Below are positions 43,398 through 51,812 of a DNA stretch of 64,000 nucleotides, one piece after another. This stretch comes from Hydrogenophilus sp. GTDB taxonomy: Bacteria; Pseudomonadota; Gammaproteobacteria; Burkholderiales; Thiobacillaceae. How positions within the stretch are numbered: position 1 is the first letter of the stretch; the number at the start of each line of letters is the position of its first letter. Below the pieces are notes generated by a model that saw nothing but the letters and a program-made list of their open reading frames with translations, was not told the origin of the DNA and did not search any database. Made by a program: the position numbers and the translations under genes. The DNA lies in assembly GCA_020725195.1 (NCBI GenBank), contig DYFL01000009.1, positions 1-64,000 of the forward strand, read 5' to 3'.

Positions 43398-45317
43398 TCA
43401 CGAAGCCTTCCTCGCCCGCAGGTACCACTCGGCCAGCAGGCGCACCTGCTTATCCGTGTAGCCCTTGGCCACCATGCGCGCGACGAACTCCTGGTGCTTC
43501 TTCTGCTCCTCGCTGGAGGCCTTGGCGTTGAAGGAGATCACCGGCAGGAGGTCCTCGGTGCTGGAGAACATGCGCTTCTCGATCACCATGCGCAGCTTCT
43601 CGTAGCTGGTCCAGGTGGGGTTCTTGCCGTGGTTGCGGGCCCGCGCCCGCAGCACGAAGTTCACCACCTCGTGGCGGAAGTCCTTGGGGTTGGCGATGCC
43701 CGCGGGCTTCTCGATCTTCTCCAGCTCGGCACTGAGCTGGGTGCGGTCGAGGATCTCGCCGGTGTCTGGGTCGCGGAACTCCTGGTCCTGGATCCACATG
43801 TCGGCGTAGGTCACGTAGCGGTCGAAGATGTTCTGGCCGTATTCCGAGTAGGACTCCAGGTATGCCGTCTGCAGCTCCTTCTCGATGAACTCGGCGTAGC
43901 GCGGCGCGAGGTATTCCTTCAGGTAGGCGATGTAGCGCCGCTCGACCTCGGGCGGGAACTGCTCCTGCTCGATCTGCTGCTCCAGCACGTAGAGCAGGTG
44001 CACGGGGTTGGCGGCCACCTCGGCGTGGTCGAAGTTGAACACCCGCGACAGGATCTTGAAGGCGAAGCGGGTGGAGATGCCCGTCATGCCCTCGTCGACC
44101 CCGGCGAAATCCCGGTACTCCTGGTAGCTCTTCGCCTTCGGGTCCGTGTCCTTGAGGTTTTCGCCGTCGTAGACGCGCATCTTGGAGAAGATGCTGGAGT
44201 TCTCCGGTTCCTTCAGGCGCGTGAGCACGGAGAACTGGGCCAGCATCTTCAGGGTGCCCGGGGCGCAGGGGGCCTCGGAGAGGGAGCTGCCGCGCAGCAG
44301 CTTCTGGTAGATCTTGATCTCGTCGGACACGCGCAGGCAGTAGGGCACCTTGACGATGTAGATGCGGTCCAGGAAGGCCTCGTTGTTCTTGTTGTTGCGG
44401 AAGGCCTGCCACTCGCTCTCGTTGCTGTGGGCGAGCACGATGCCGTCGAAGGGGATGGCGCCGAAGCCCTCGGTGCCCTTGTAGTTGCCCTCCTGGGTGG
44501 CGGTGAGCAGGGGGTGCAGCACCTTGATCGGGGCCTTGAACATCTCCACGAACTCCATCAGGCCCTGGTTGGCCAGGCACAGGCCGCCGGAGAAGCTATA
44601 GGCGTCCGGGTCGTCCTGGGAGTATTTCTCCAGCCTGCGGATGTCCACCTTGCCGACCAGGGAGGAGATGTCCTGGTTGCTCTCGTCGCCCGGCTCGGTC
44701 TTGGAGATGCCGACCTGGCCGAGCACCGAGGGCCAGCGCTTGACCACCCGGAAGCGGGTGATGTCGCCGTTGTACTCGTGCAGGCGCTTCACCGCCCAGG
44801 GGGAGAGCACCCGGCCGAGATAGCGGCGCGGGATGCCGTATTCCTGCTCCAGGATCTCGCCGTCCTCCTCGGCGGAGAACAGGGCCAAGGGGGAATCGTT
44901 CACCGGCGAGCCCTTGAGGGCGTAGAAGGGCGCGCGCTCCATCAGGTGCTTCAGCTTTTCCGCCAGCGAGGACTTGCCGCCGCCCACCGGGCCCAGCAGG
45001 TAGAGGATCTGCTTCTTCTCCTCCAGGCCCTGGGCGGCGTGCCGGAAATAGGAGACGATCTGCTCGATGGTCTCCTCCATGCCGTAGAAGTCCTTGAAGG
45101 CCGGATAGATCTTGATCACCTTGTTGGAGAAGATGCGCGACAGGCGGGGGTCCTGGCGGGTGTCCAGCATCTCCGGCTCGCCGATGGCCTCCAGGATGCG
45201 CTCGGCCGCCGTGGCATAGGCCATGCGGTCCGCCCTGCACAGCGCCAGGAACTCCTCCAGGGCGTATTCCTCCTCTACCCGGCGGTAGCGGTCGATGTAC
45301 TGATTGAACAGGCTCAT
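43398..45317 (-). CDS. prkA: PrkA serine protein kinase
   Basis: 639 residues. AAA-type P-loop protein with a C-terminal kinase-like domain; autophosphorylates and takes part in nutrient-stress responses with YeaH and SpoVR. Walker A LLGPVGGGKSSLAEKLK near residue 100, then PFYALKGSPVNDSPL, SGGLCLANQGLMEFVEMFKA and GIVLAHSNESEW, and the C-terminal block RHEVVNFVLRARARN. The ATG at 45317 is the usual MSLFNQYIDRY start; a 40-residue extension is rejected. Length is normal. Confidence 0.96.
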   Translation of the reverse strand: MSLFNQYIDRYRRVEEEYALEEFLALCRADRMAYATAAERILEAIGEPEMLDTRQDPRLSRIFSNKVIKIYPAFKDFYGMEETIEQIVSYFRHAAQGLEEKKQILYLLGPVGGGKSSLAEKLKHLMERAPFYALKGSPVNDSPLALFSAEEDGEILEQEYGIPRRYLGRVLSPWAVKRLHEYNGDITRFRVVKRWPSVLGQVGISKTEPGDESNQDISSLVGKVDIRRLEKYSQDDPDAYSFSGGLCLANQGLMEFVEMFKAPIKVLHPLLTATQEGNYKGTEGFGAIPFDGIVLAHSNESEWQAFRNNKNNEAFLDRIYIVKVPYCLRVSDEIKIYQKLLRGSSLSEAPCAPGTLKMLAQFSVLTRLKEPENSSIFSKMRVYDGENLKDTDPKAKSYQEYRDFAGVDEGMTGISTRFAFKILSRVFNFDHAEVAANPVHLLYVLEQQIEQEQFPPEVERRYIAYLKEYLAPRYAEFIEKELQTAYLESYSEYGQNIFDRYVTYADMWIQDQEFRDPDTGEILDRTQLSAELEKIEKPAGIANPKDFRHEVVNFVLRARARNHGKNPTWTSYEKLRMVIEKRMFSSTEDLLPVISFNAKASSEEQKKHQEFVARMVAKGYTDKQVRLLAEWYLRARKAS

Positions 45318-45666
45318 GCGCGTCTCCCGGTCGATGGCCGCATTGCGGCTCCTGTATGGGGCAGGGAACACGCCAGGGGCATGGCGTGTCCGCAAGCTAG
45401 GGTTTGGACAGACATCCCCCCCATTGGTGCCGGACAATTCGGTTGTCGCCCGCGGCGCCGCAGGGGCGGTGCACTGCCCGGGGCGGCGGGCTCGCGCTCG
45501 CGCACCCCACGATGGGCCTGTGCCCCCGAGGTCGCGCTTCCGGGGCCATCAGGCGCATCGCCGGCTCGCGTCTTGGCTGACGCCGTCACGCGGCTGCGTG
45601 CGGCGCCTTCTCGTGATGCGATCGCCCGGGGCGGTGCCGGCTGCCTGGCTCGATCCGGTATTCAGT
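45318..45666. other. Gap between prkA and the hydrogenase protease gene
   Basis: 349 bp that should hold the prkA promoter on the minus strand. I see no gene, no clear -35/-10 pair and no member of the repeat families. Confidence 0.4.
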
Positions 45667-46110
45667 CTAGCCGAGATGCCGGCGCAACAACGCCAGCGCC
45701 GCCTCCAGGTTCTGCCGGGCGCCTGGGCTCAGGGGGGCGCCCAGCTCGAAGCCGTAGCCGCGCACGGCGAGGAGGAAGGCCTTGGGCGGCGCCACCGCCA
45801 GGCGGGCGCAGGCCGCGAGCAGCGCCTGCGGCGAGAGCGCGTGGCTGGTGACGCTGGCGTCGGCCGCGGCCTCGACCGGCGCGAAGGCATAGGGCGCAGG
45901 CCCCTGCGCCGCCGCATCGACGAAGATCACCTCCGCGCGCCCCTCCAGGTCGAGGGCGTATTCGACCTGGAGCTGGAAGTCCGTCAGCCACTCGGTGTCC
46001 GGCAGCCCCAGGGCCTCCAGGCGCTCGATCATCAGGGGGCCCAGGGCGTCGTCGCCGCGGCTCGGATTGCCGATGCCGATCACCAGCCGGCGCGCCCGCC
46101 CGCTCAGCAT
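45667..46110 (-). CDS. hoxW: [NiFe]-hydrogenase maturation protease
   Basis: 147 residues of the HycI/HoxW peptidase family, which removes the C-terminal extension of the large subunit after nickel insertion. N-terminal motif RLVIGIGNPSRGDDALGP with the Ni-binding acidic residue in GDD, DFQLQVEYALDLEGRAEVIF with the second ligand Asp/Glu region, and TSHALSPQALLAA with the third ligand His. The ATG overlaps the hoxH stop by 7 bp, so it probably serves HoxH specifically. hypABCDEF genes are not in the window. Confidence 0.92.
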   Translation of the reverse strand: MLSGRARRLVIGIGNPSRGDDALGPLMIERLEALGLPDTEWLTDFQLQVEYALDLEGRAEVIFVDAAAQGPAPYAFAPVEAAADASVTSHALSPQALLAACARLAVAPPKAFLLAVRGYGFELGAPLSPGARQNLEAALALLRRHLG

Positions 46111-47582
46111 GCGCCCCGGCCGTCTCGCGCCAGGGCGTCGATGCGCTCGCCCTCGGCGTCCAAGAGCTCCACCGCGAGCGGCATCTTGCCCACCGCGTGG
46201 GTGGCGCAGGACAGGCAGGGGTCGAAGGCCCGGATCGCGACCTCGATGTGGTTGAGCAGGCCCTCGGTGAGCTTGCGCCCGTCCAGGTATTTTCGCGCCA
46301 CGGCGCGGATCGCCTCGTTCATGGCCTGGTTGTTGTGGGTGGTGGAGACGATGAGGTTGGCGCGCACGACCATGTCGTCCTCGTCCACGCGGTAGTGGTG
46401 GATGAGCGTGCCGCGCGGCGCCTCGAGCACGCCCACGCCGCGGCTGCGGCGCTCGCCCGCCACCGTGAGCTCGGCGCCCGACAGGTCGTCGTCGTGCAGG
46501 AGGTCCTTGATCGCCTCGGCCGCGTGCAGCATCTCGATCATGCGCGCCCAGTGGGTGCCCAGGGTGGCGCCGGCGGCGCGGCCCGCGTCGAAGGCGAGGA
46601 AGGCCTGGCGGGCGCGCTCGGCGAGCGGGGTGGGGATGAAGTCGCACTGGGTCACGCGGGTGAGCGGCCCCACCCGGTACCAGCCGGCCTCCGGCCCCAG
46701 GGCGCGCAGGAAGGGGAACTTCATGTAGGACCAGGGCTTCACCTCCTCGTAGATGTGGTCCCAGTAGCGGTTGGTGTCGGCGTGGTCGAAGAGGGTGGCG
46801 CCGTCCAGGGTGCGCGCCCGCAGGCCCCCGTGGTAGAGGTCCAGGGCCCCGTCGGCGCGGATCAGGCACAGCGCGTGCGTGCGGAAGCGGCCGAACTCGT
46901 TGTAGAGCTCGAGGTTCTGCTCGAAGAGCCGGCGCGCGAGCTCGACCGCCTCCAGGCACCAGGCCACGACCGGGTAGATGTCCGCGAGCAGGGCGTCGCG
47001 CTCCTCGCGCGTGAGGCTCCTGTTCACGCCGCCGGGCACGGAGCCGGTGCCGTGTACCCGCTTGCCGGCGGTGAGCCGGATCACCTCCTGGCCGAAGCGG
47101 CGCAGCAGCACGCCGCGGCGCGCGACGTCCGGGTGCTCGGCGGCCACCCCCACGATGTTGCGCCGCGCCGGCTCGGAGTCGAAGCCGAAGAGCAGGTCGG
47201 GCGCGGCGAGGTGGAAGAAGTGCAGGGCGTGGGACTGCAGGATCTGGCCGTAGTGCATGAGGCGCCGGGCCTTGTCCGCCGTGGGCGTGAGCCGGTCGGC
47301 GCCGACCACCTGGTCGAGCGCCTTGGAGGCGGCGAGGTGGTGCGAGACCGGGCAGATGCCGCACAGGCGCTGCACCATCACCGGCACCTCCCAGTAGGGC
47401 CGGCCCTGGACGAACTTCTCGAAGCCGCGGAACTCGACGATGTGCAGCCGCGCCTGGCGCACGCGGTCGTCCTCGTCGAGCAGCAGGGTGACCTTGCCGT
47501 GGCCCTCGACGCGGGAGAGCGGCTCGATCGCCACGCGCCTGAGGCGCTCGGGGTGGTCTGCGGTTTCGAGGTCAGCGCTCAT
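46104..47582 (-). CDS. hoxH: NAD-reducing hydrogenase large subunit HoxH
   Basis: 492 residues. Carries the [NiFe] centre of the soluble bidirectional (group 3d type) hydrogenase. Nickel ligands are RLCGICPVSHH (about residue 73) and DPCLSCATH (about 455). The 30 residues after the second motif (AVGKMPLAVELLDAEGERID and onward) are the extension expected to be cut off after His by HoxW. N-terminal EPLSRVEGHGKVTL is the large-subunit signature. It lies 29 bp after hoxY and overlaps hoxW. Confidence 0.96.
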   Translation of the reverse strand: MSADLETADHPERLRRVAIEPLSRVEGHGKVTLLLDEDDRVRQARLHIVEFRGFEKFVQGRPYWEVPVMVQRLCGICPVSHHLAASKALDQVVGADRLTPTADKARRLMHYGQILQSHALHFFHLAAPDLLFGFDSEPARRNIVGVAAEHPDVARRGVLLRRFGQEVIRLTAGKRVHGTGSVPGGVNRSLTREERDALLADIYPVVAWCLEAVELARRLFEQNLELYNEFGRFRTHALCLIRADGALDLYHGGLRARTLDGATLFDHADTNRYWDHIYEEVKPWSYMKFPFLRALGPEAGWYRVGPLTRVTQCDFIPTPLAERARQAFLAFDAGRAAGATLGTHWARMIEMLHAAEAIKDLLHDDDLSGAELTVAGERRSRGVGVLEAPRGTLIHHYRVDEDDMVVRANLIVSTTHNNQAMNEAIRAVARKYLDGRKLTEGLLNHIEVAIRAFDPCLSCATHAVGKMPLAVELLDAEGERIDALARDGRGAC

Positions 47583-47611
47583 GCCTGTGTCCTGATCGTA
47601 GGAGGGCGTGC

Positions 47612-48157
47612 TCAGTCATACTGCATCAGCCCGTGGCCCAGGTGCGGCGTGCGCCCGGCCAGCAGGTCGCCGAGGAACTTCCAGATCGCCTCCGCCGAGG
47701 GCGGGCAGCCGGGGATGAAGTAGTCCACCTTCACCACCTCGTGCAGCGGGTGCACCTTGTCGAGCGGCAGGGGCAGCTCCGGGTCGTTGGGGATCTGGCC
47801 GTTCACCACGCCCAGCTCGGTGAGGTAGACCTCGGAGAGGCACGCGCCCAGGTCCAGGTGGTTGCGCTGGGCGGGCAGCCCCCCGGTGACGGCGCAGGCG
47901 CCGATGGCGACGAGGATCCTGCACTGCCTGCGGAACTCGCGCAGGACCTCGACGTTTTCCGCGTTGCAGATGCCGCCCTCGACGATGCCGATGTCGCAGG
48001 GCCCGCAGTGCTTGATGTCGGTCAGCGGCGAGCGGTCGAACTCCACCCTGTCGAGCAGCGCGAAGAGGCGCTCGTCGATGTCGAGGAAGGAGGTGTGGCA
48101 GCCGAAGCAGCCCGCGAGCGATGTGGTGGCGATGCGCACCTTCTTCCTCTCCGTCAT
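47612..48157 (-). CDS. hoxY: NAD-reducing hydrogenase small subunit HoxY
   Basis: 181 residues. Holds the proximal [4Fe-4S] cluster next to the HoxH active site: CFGCHTSF (residues 17-24), CGPCDIGIVEG, IGACAVTGGLPAQRN and PGCPPSAEAIWKFL supply the cysteines. The short length and absence of a signal peptide fit a cytosolic group 3 enzyme. The ATG overlaps the hoxU stop (ATGA), with GGAGGGG just upstream. Confidence 0.95.
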   Translation of the reverse strand: MTERKKVRIATTSLAGCFGCHTSFLDIDERLFALLDRVEFDRSPLTDIKHCGPCDIGIVEGGICNAENVEVLREFRRQCRILVAIGACAVTGGLPAQRNHLDLGACLSEVYLTELGVVNGQIPNDPELPLPLDKVHPLHEVVKVDYFIPGCPPSAEAIWKFLGDLLAGRTPHLGHGLMQYD

Positions 48158-48912
48158 GACCCCTCCTCGCAGGACGGGCAAGGCCCGGGGGCCTGGGGCC
48201 CGCGCGGGGCGGACTCCAGGGCGGTGGCGCGGATGGGCCTGAGGTCGTATTTCCTCTGCCCGATGGGCACGGCGAAGCCCACGCGCTTCCTCAGGATCAC
48301 GCCCACGGGGCAGACCTGGAGCGATTTGTCGCTGAGCGCCACCTCGGTGTCCGCGAGGCGGCCGGACTCCGCGTTGACGATGAGGTGCTTGCCGATGCCG
48401 CGCCCCGAGAGGGCGAAGACGCACTTGTCGTCCACCTCGCAGGAGGCGCGCACGCACAGCTCGCAGAGGATGCAGCGGTTGAAGTCGAGCAGGATGTCCG
48501 GGTGGGAGGCGTCCACGGGCCGGATCGGGAAGAAGTGGCGGAAGCCCGCGGTCATCACCCCCAGCTCGTAGCCCAGGGCCTGGAGCATGCAGTTGCCGCT
48601 CTGCTCGCAGGAGGGGCAGAAGTGGTTGCCCTCGGCGAAGAGCATCTGCACCAGGGTGTGGCGCAGCTCCTTGAGCTCCTCGGTCTCGCTCTCCACCGCG
48701 AGCCCGGCCTGTGCGGGCAGGGTGCAGGCGGCGGCGGTGCGGCCGTCGGCGCGGACGGTGCAGACCTTGCAGCTGCCGTGCGGCTTGAACTCGGGGTGGT
48801 AGCACAGGTGCGGGATGTAGCGCCCGGCGGCCAGCGCCGCCTGGATCACCGTCTGGCCGGGCGCGAAGGGGACCTCCTCGCCGTCGAGCAGGAAGGTCTG
48901 GGTATCGCTCAT
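48154..48912 (-). CDS. hoxU: NAD-reducing hydrogenase diaphorase subunit HoxU
   Basis: 252 residues, NuoG-like. N-terminal [2Fe-2S] ferredoxin domain (LCYHPEFKPHGSCKVCTV, with a further Cys in AAACTLPA), His/Cys cluster HFCPSCEQSGNC near residue 97, and two-cluster segment CILCELCVRASCEVDDKC near 146 with CPVG further on. It relays electrons between HoxF and HoxY. A family D repeat separates it from hoxF. The C-terminal tail (RATALESAPRGPQAPGPCPS) is Pro/Ala-rich. Confidence 0.95.
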   Translation of the reverse strand: MSDTQTFLLDGEEVPFAPGQTVIQAALAAGRYIPHLCYHPEFKPHGSCKVCTVRADGRTAAACTLPAQAGLAVESETEELKELRHTLVQMLFAEGNHFCPSCEQSGNCMLQALGYELGVMTAGFRHFFPIRPVDASHPDILLDFNRCILCELCVRASCEVDDKCVFALSGRGIGKHLIVNAESGRLADTEVALSDKSLQVCPVGVILRKRVGFAVPIGQRKYDLRPIRATALESAPRGPQAPGPCPSCEEGS

Positions 48913-48937
48913 GGCGCTTTCAATCCGAAAACCGCTA

Positions 48938-49076
48938 AATCCGCAGATGACGCAGATGTTCGCAGATGAATCGCTGCCCGGTACAGGGCAGTGGCTTTGG
49001 CAAAAAGGGTGTGCGTGGCAAACGCGACCAGATTCATCGGGGTGTTATCTGCGTTCATCTGCGTAATCTGTGGATT
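48938..49076. repeat. Family D repeat between hoxF and hoxU
   Basis: AATCCGCAGATGACGCAGAT (left) and ATCTGCGTTCATCTGCGTAA then TCTGTGGATT (right) are inverted relatives around about 80 bp. It occupies most of the gap in the hydrogenase operon. Confidence 0.8.
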
Positions 49077-49099
49077 CCTGTCTTTATAGGTTTTCAGGC

Positions 49100-50893
49100 T
49101 CAAGGCTCGGCTGCCAGGTGGGCGCCGGCGTCGTCGCGGCCGGTCATGCGCCGCGCCTCGGCCAGCGCCCCGTCGAGGTCGAAGGCCGGCTCGAAGTCGA
49201 ACGAGCTGAGCCGGCGCTCGTAGGCGGGTCGGAAGCGCCTGAAGGTGTCCAGGATGGGGTTGCAGGCGGTGTGGCCCAGGCCGCAGTGGGCAGTGGCCTG
49301 GAGCAGGCGGTTGAGCCGGTGGATCTCGTTGAGGTCGTGCTGGGAGCCGTGGCCGCCGTGGAGCTTGTCCATGGCGTCGGCGAGCATCGCCGTGCCCACC
49401 CGGCAGGGCGTGCAGAAGCCGCAGGACTCGTGGGCGAAGAAATGGGCGAAGTTGCGCGCCACCTCGAACATGTCGCGGGTCTCGTCGAAGACCATGAAGG
49501 CGCCCGCGGAGGCCAGGTCCTCGAAGGCGAGGCGACGGTCGATCTCGGTGGCGTCGATGCAGGTGCCCGAGGGGCCGCCCACCTGCACGGCCTGCACGCT
49601 CGCGGCGCCGCAGTCGCGCAGGATCTCGCGCACCGTCACCCCGAAGGGATATTCGTAGATGCCGGGCCGCTCGCAGTCGCCCGACACCGAGAGGAGCTTG
49701 GTGCCGGCGGACTTCGGCGTGCCCACGGCGCGGAAGGACTCGCCGCCATGGAGCGCGATCCAGGCCGCGGCGCAGAAGGTCTCCACGTTGTTGACCACGG
49801 TGGGCTGCCGCAGGTAGCCGTGGGTGACGGGGTAGGGCGGGCGGTTGCGGGGGATGCCGCGCTTGCCCTCCAGGGACTCGATCAGGGCCGACTCCTCGCC
49901 GCAGACATAGGCGCCGGCCCCGAGATGCACCGCGATGTCGAAGTCGAAGCCCGCGCTGCCGCAGATGTCGCCGCCCAGCAGCCCGGCGGCGCGGCGGCGC
50001 GCCAGGGTCTCCTCGATGGCCTCCAGCAGGTAGCGGTATTCGCCGCGCAGGTATAGGAACCCCTTCCTCGCGCCCACCGCGAGGGCGGCCACCGTCATGC
50101 CCTCGAACACGAGGTCGGCGTGGCGGGCGAGCAGCACCCGGTCCTTGAAGGTGCCGGGCTCGCCCTCGTCGGCGTTGCAGACGACGAAACGGCTCGCCCC
50201 CTGGACATTCTGGATGGGGGCGTCGCGGCAGGCCGCCCACTTGAGCCCGGTGGCGAAGCCCGCGCCGCCCCGGCCGCACAGCCTGGAGGCCTGGACCTCG
50301 TCCAGGGTCGCCCCGGCGCCGCGCGCGAGCGCGGCCCGGATGGCCGCCCCGGGTTCCGGCCGGCTGCCGAGCAGCAGGTCCTCGCGGCGGACGTTGTCGG
50401 CGATGGAGAACAGCTCGGGCGGCCATTCGGCGAGCGGCCGCCGGGCCAGGATCAGCTCGCCGATCGCCTCGATGCGCTCGCGGCTCGCGCGCGCGATGGC
50501 GCGGCCGTTGACCAGCAGGCCCGGCCCCTGGTCGCACAGCCCGGTGCAGGAGGTGGTGTCGACCGAGACCAGGCCGTCCTCGGAGGTCTTGCCGCGCTCC
50601 ACCCAGAGCTTCCTGCACAGGGCGTCGAGCAGCGCCTCGGCGCCCTGCATGCGGTCGGTGATGTTGTCGGAGAAGAGCACCCGGTAGCGCCCGACGGGCT
50701 GCGCATGGAGGAAGCTGTAGAAGCCGACGACGCCCTCCACCCGGGCGCGGGGCAGGCCGAGCTGCTCGGCGATGTAGCTCAGCGCGGCCGGCGCGATCCA
50801 GCCCGCCTGCTCCTGCACCTCGCGGAGGATCTGGACCACGCAGGTGGGGTTGTGGCGGTAGCGGCCCATCGCCGCATCGAGCAGGGCATGCAT
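49100..50893 (-). CDS. hoxF: NAD-reducing hydrogenase diaphorase subunit HoxF
   Basis: 597 residues. An N-terminal NuoE-like domain (about 1-160) is fused to a NuoF-like domain, the arrangement of the Ralstonia-type soluble hydrogenase, so no separate hoxE is expected. NADH site GRGGAGFATGLKWA near 195, FMN site CNADEGEPGTFKDR near 230, [4Fe-4S] ligands ESCGFCTPCRVGT near 505. In the NuoE-like part only CTGLC is seen of the usual four cluster cysteines; the first pair is replaced (LFSDNITDRM). The ATG at 50893 gives MHALLDAAMGRYRHNP; upstream open frame is repeat sequence. First gene of hoxFUYHW. Confidence 0.94.
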   Translation of the reverse strand: MHALLDAAMGRYRHNPTCVVQILREVQEQAGWIAPAALSYIAEQLGLPRARVEGVVGFYSFLHAQPVGRYRVLFSDNITDRMQGAEALLDALCRKLWVERGKTSEDGLVSVDTTSCTGLCDQGPGLLVNGRAIARASRERIEAIGELILARRPLAEWPPELFSIADNVRREDLLLGSRPEPGAAIRAALARGAGATLDEVQASRLCGRGGAGFATGLKWAACRDAPIQNVQGASRFVVCNADEGEPGTFKDRVLLARHADLVFEGMTVAALAVGARKGFLYLRGEYRYLLEAIEETLARRRAAGLLGGDICGSAGFDFDIAVHLGAGAYVCGEESALIESLEGKRGIPRNRPPYPVTHGYLRQPTVVNNVETFCAAAWIALHGGESFRAVGTPKSAGTKLLSVSGDCERPGIYEYPFGVTVREILRDCGAASVQAVQVGGPSGTCIDATEIDRRLAFEDLASAGAFMVFDETRDMFEVARNFAHFFAHESCGFCTPCRVGTAMLADAMDKLHGGHGSQHDLNEIHRLNRLLQATAHCGLGHTACNPILDTFRRFRPAYERRLSSFDFEPAFDLDGALAEARRMTGRDDAGAHLAAEP

Positions 50894-50914
50894 GGGTGTC
50901 GGGGTCCCTCCTTG

Positions 50915-51058
50915 ACGTGAAACAACGCGCAGCGTTACCGCCTCCCCCTCGCCCGCTTGCGGGAGAGCCCCCATCCGGGGATAAAGGCGGGGGTGAGGGA
51001 AACGGACAGGGCGGGAAGGCGTTTCATCGTGCGGGGTGGCCAAATCGCCATGTCCGTT
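50915..51058. repeat. Family B composite repeat, copy 2, upstream of hoxF
   Basis: Starts ACGTGAAACAACGCGCAGCG, has TCCCCCTCGCCCGCTTGCGG, GGGGTGAGGGAAACGG, GGCGTTTCATCGTGCGGGG and ends TCGCCATGTCCGTT. It aligns with 31723-31846, with an added CCCCCATCCGGGGATAAAGG segment in the middle. It covers the region where the hox promoter should lie. Confidence 0.8.
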
Positions 51059-51092
51059 GGGGTGTCCCTCCCAGTGTAGACGAGCCGGCCGC

Positions 51093-51692
51093 TCAGCCGT
51101 GACCGGCCAGGCGGCGTTCGGCGCCGAGCAGGTCCTCGGGGGTGTTGATGTTGAGGAAGGCGCCGGGGTCGGCGAAGCGCACCGTCTCGCAGGCGTGCCG
51201 GGCCTGCCAGGCCTGGACCCTGAGCCGGCCCTGGGCGAGCTCGGCCTCCAGGTCGGCGACGAGGCCGCGGTGCAGGAGCATGACGGTGTAGTGGACCTGG
51301 GCCGGGTCGGCGGCGCGCGCGAGCCGGGCGCCGCGCTCCAGGGCGCGGCCGAGCAGGCGGGCGGCCAGGTCGGGCGGCAGGAAGGGGACGTCGCAGGGCA
51401 CGGCGAGGAGCCAGTCGTGGCGCGCCTGGCGGGCGGCGGCGGCGATGCCGGCGAGCGGCCCCTGGAAGTCCGGCAGGGCGTCGGGCACCACGCGCGCTCC
51501 CAGGGCCGCGTAGGCCTCCAGGTGCCGGTTGGCGCTGATCAGGACCTCGTCGACCTGGGGCGCGAGGCGCTCCAGGGTCCGGGCGGCCAGGGTGCGTCCG
51601 GCCAGCTCGATCAGGCCCTTGTCCTGCCCGCCCAGGCGGCGCGCGCGGCCGCCGGCGAGGAGGATGCCGGAGATGGGTATGTTGCCGGGCAC
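51093..51692 (-). CDS. mobA: Molybdenum cofactor guanylyltransferase
   Basis: 199 residues. Attaches GMP to molybdopterin to form the MGD cofactor needed by NasA. N-terminal nucleotide-binding motif ISGILLAGGRARRLGGQDKGL (split here as ISGILLAGG and RARRLGGQDKGL), then VPDALPDFQGPLAG and VPCDVPFLPPDLAARL, and FLNINTPEDL near the C-terminus. No ATG precedes the motif closely; the GTG at 51692 gives VPGNIPISGILLAGG. The longer frame from 51824 reads through a family B repeat and is rejected. Confidence 0.92.
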   Translation of the reverse strand: MPGNIPISGILLAGGRARRLGGQDKGLIELAGRTLAARTLERLAPQVDEVLISANRHLEAYAALGARVVPDALPDFQGPLAGIAAAARQARHDWLLAVPCDVPFLPPDLAARLLGRALERGARLARAADPAQVHYTVMLLHRGLVADLEAELAQGRLRVQAWQARHACETVRFADPGAFLNINTPEDLLGAERRLAGHG

Positions 51693-51699
51693 GAGGCGC

Positions 51700-51812
51700 C
51701 CCTCACCCCTGCCCTCTGTGGGCCTTCGGCCCATCCATCGCTGCGCTCCGGACCGCCACTTCGTGGCGTCCTGCGCCCTTCGGGCTGGTCCCGCCTGCGG
51801 GAGAGGGGGACG
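51700..51812. repeat. Family B repeat across the mobA start and glycosyltransferase end
   Basis: CCCCTCACCCCTGCCCTCTG, GGGCCTTCGGCCC, CGCCACTTCGTGGCG and TCCCGCCTGCGGGAG are successive hairpins. It encodes the last ~36 residues of the glycosyltransferase on the minus strand. Confidence 0.75.

Noticed and set aside
49100-50893. Novel fusion of two subunits in HoxF
   Set aside because: The NuoE-NuoF-like fusion is the normal form in Ralstonia-type soluble hydrogenases.
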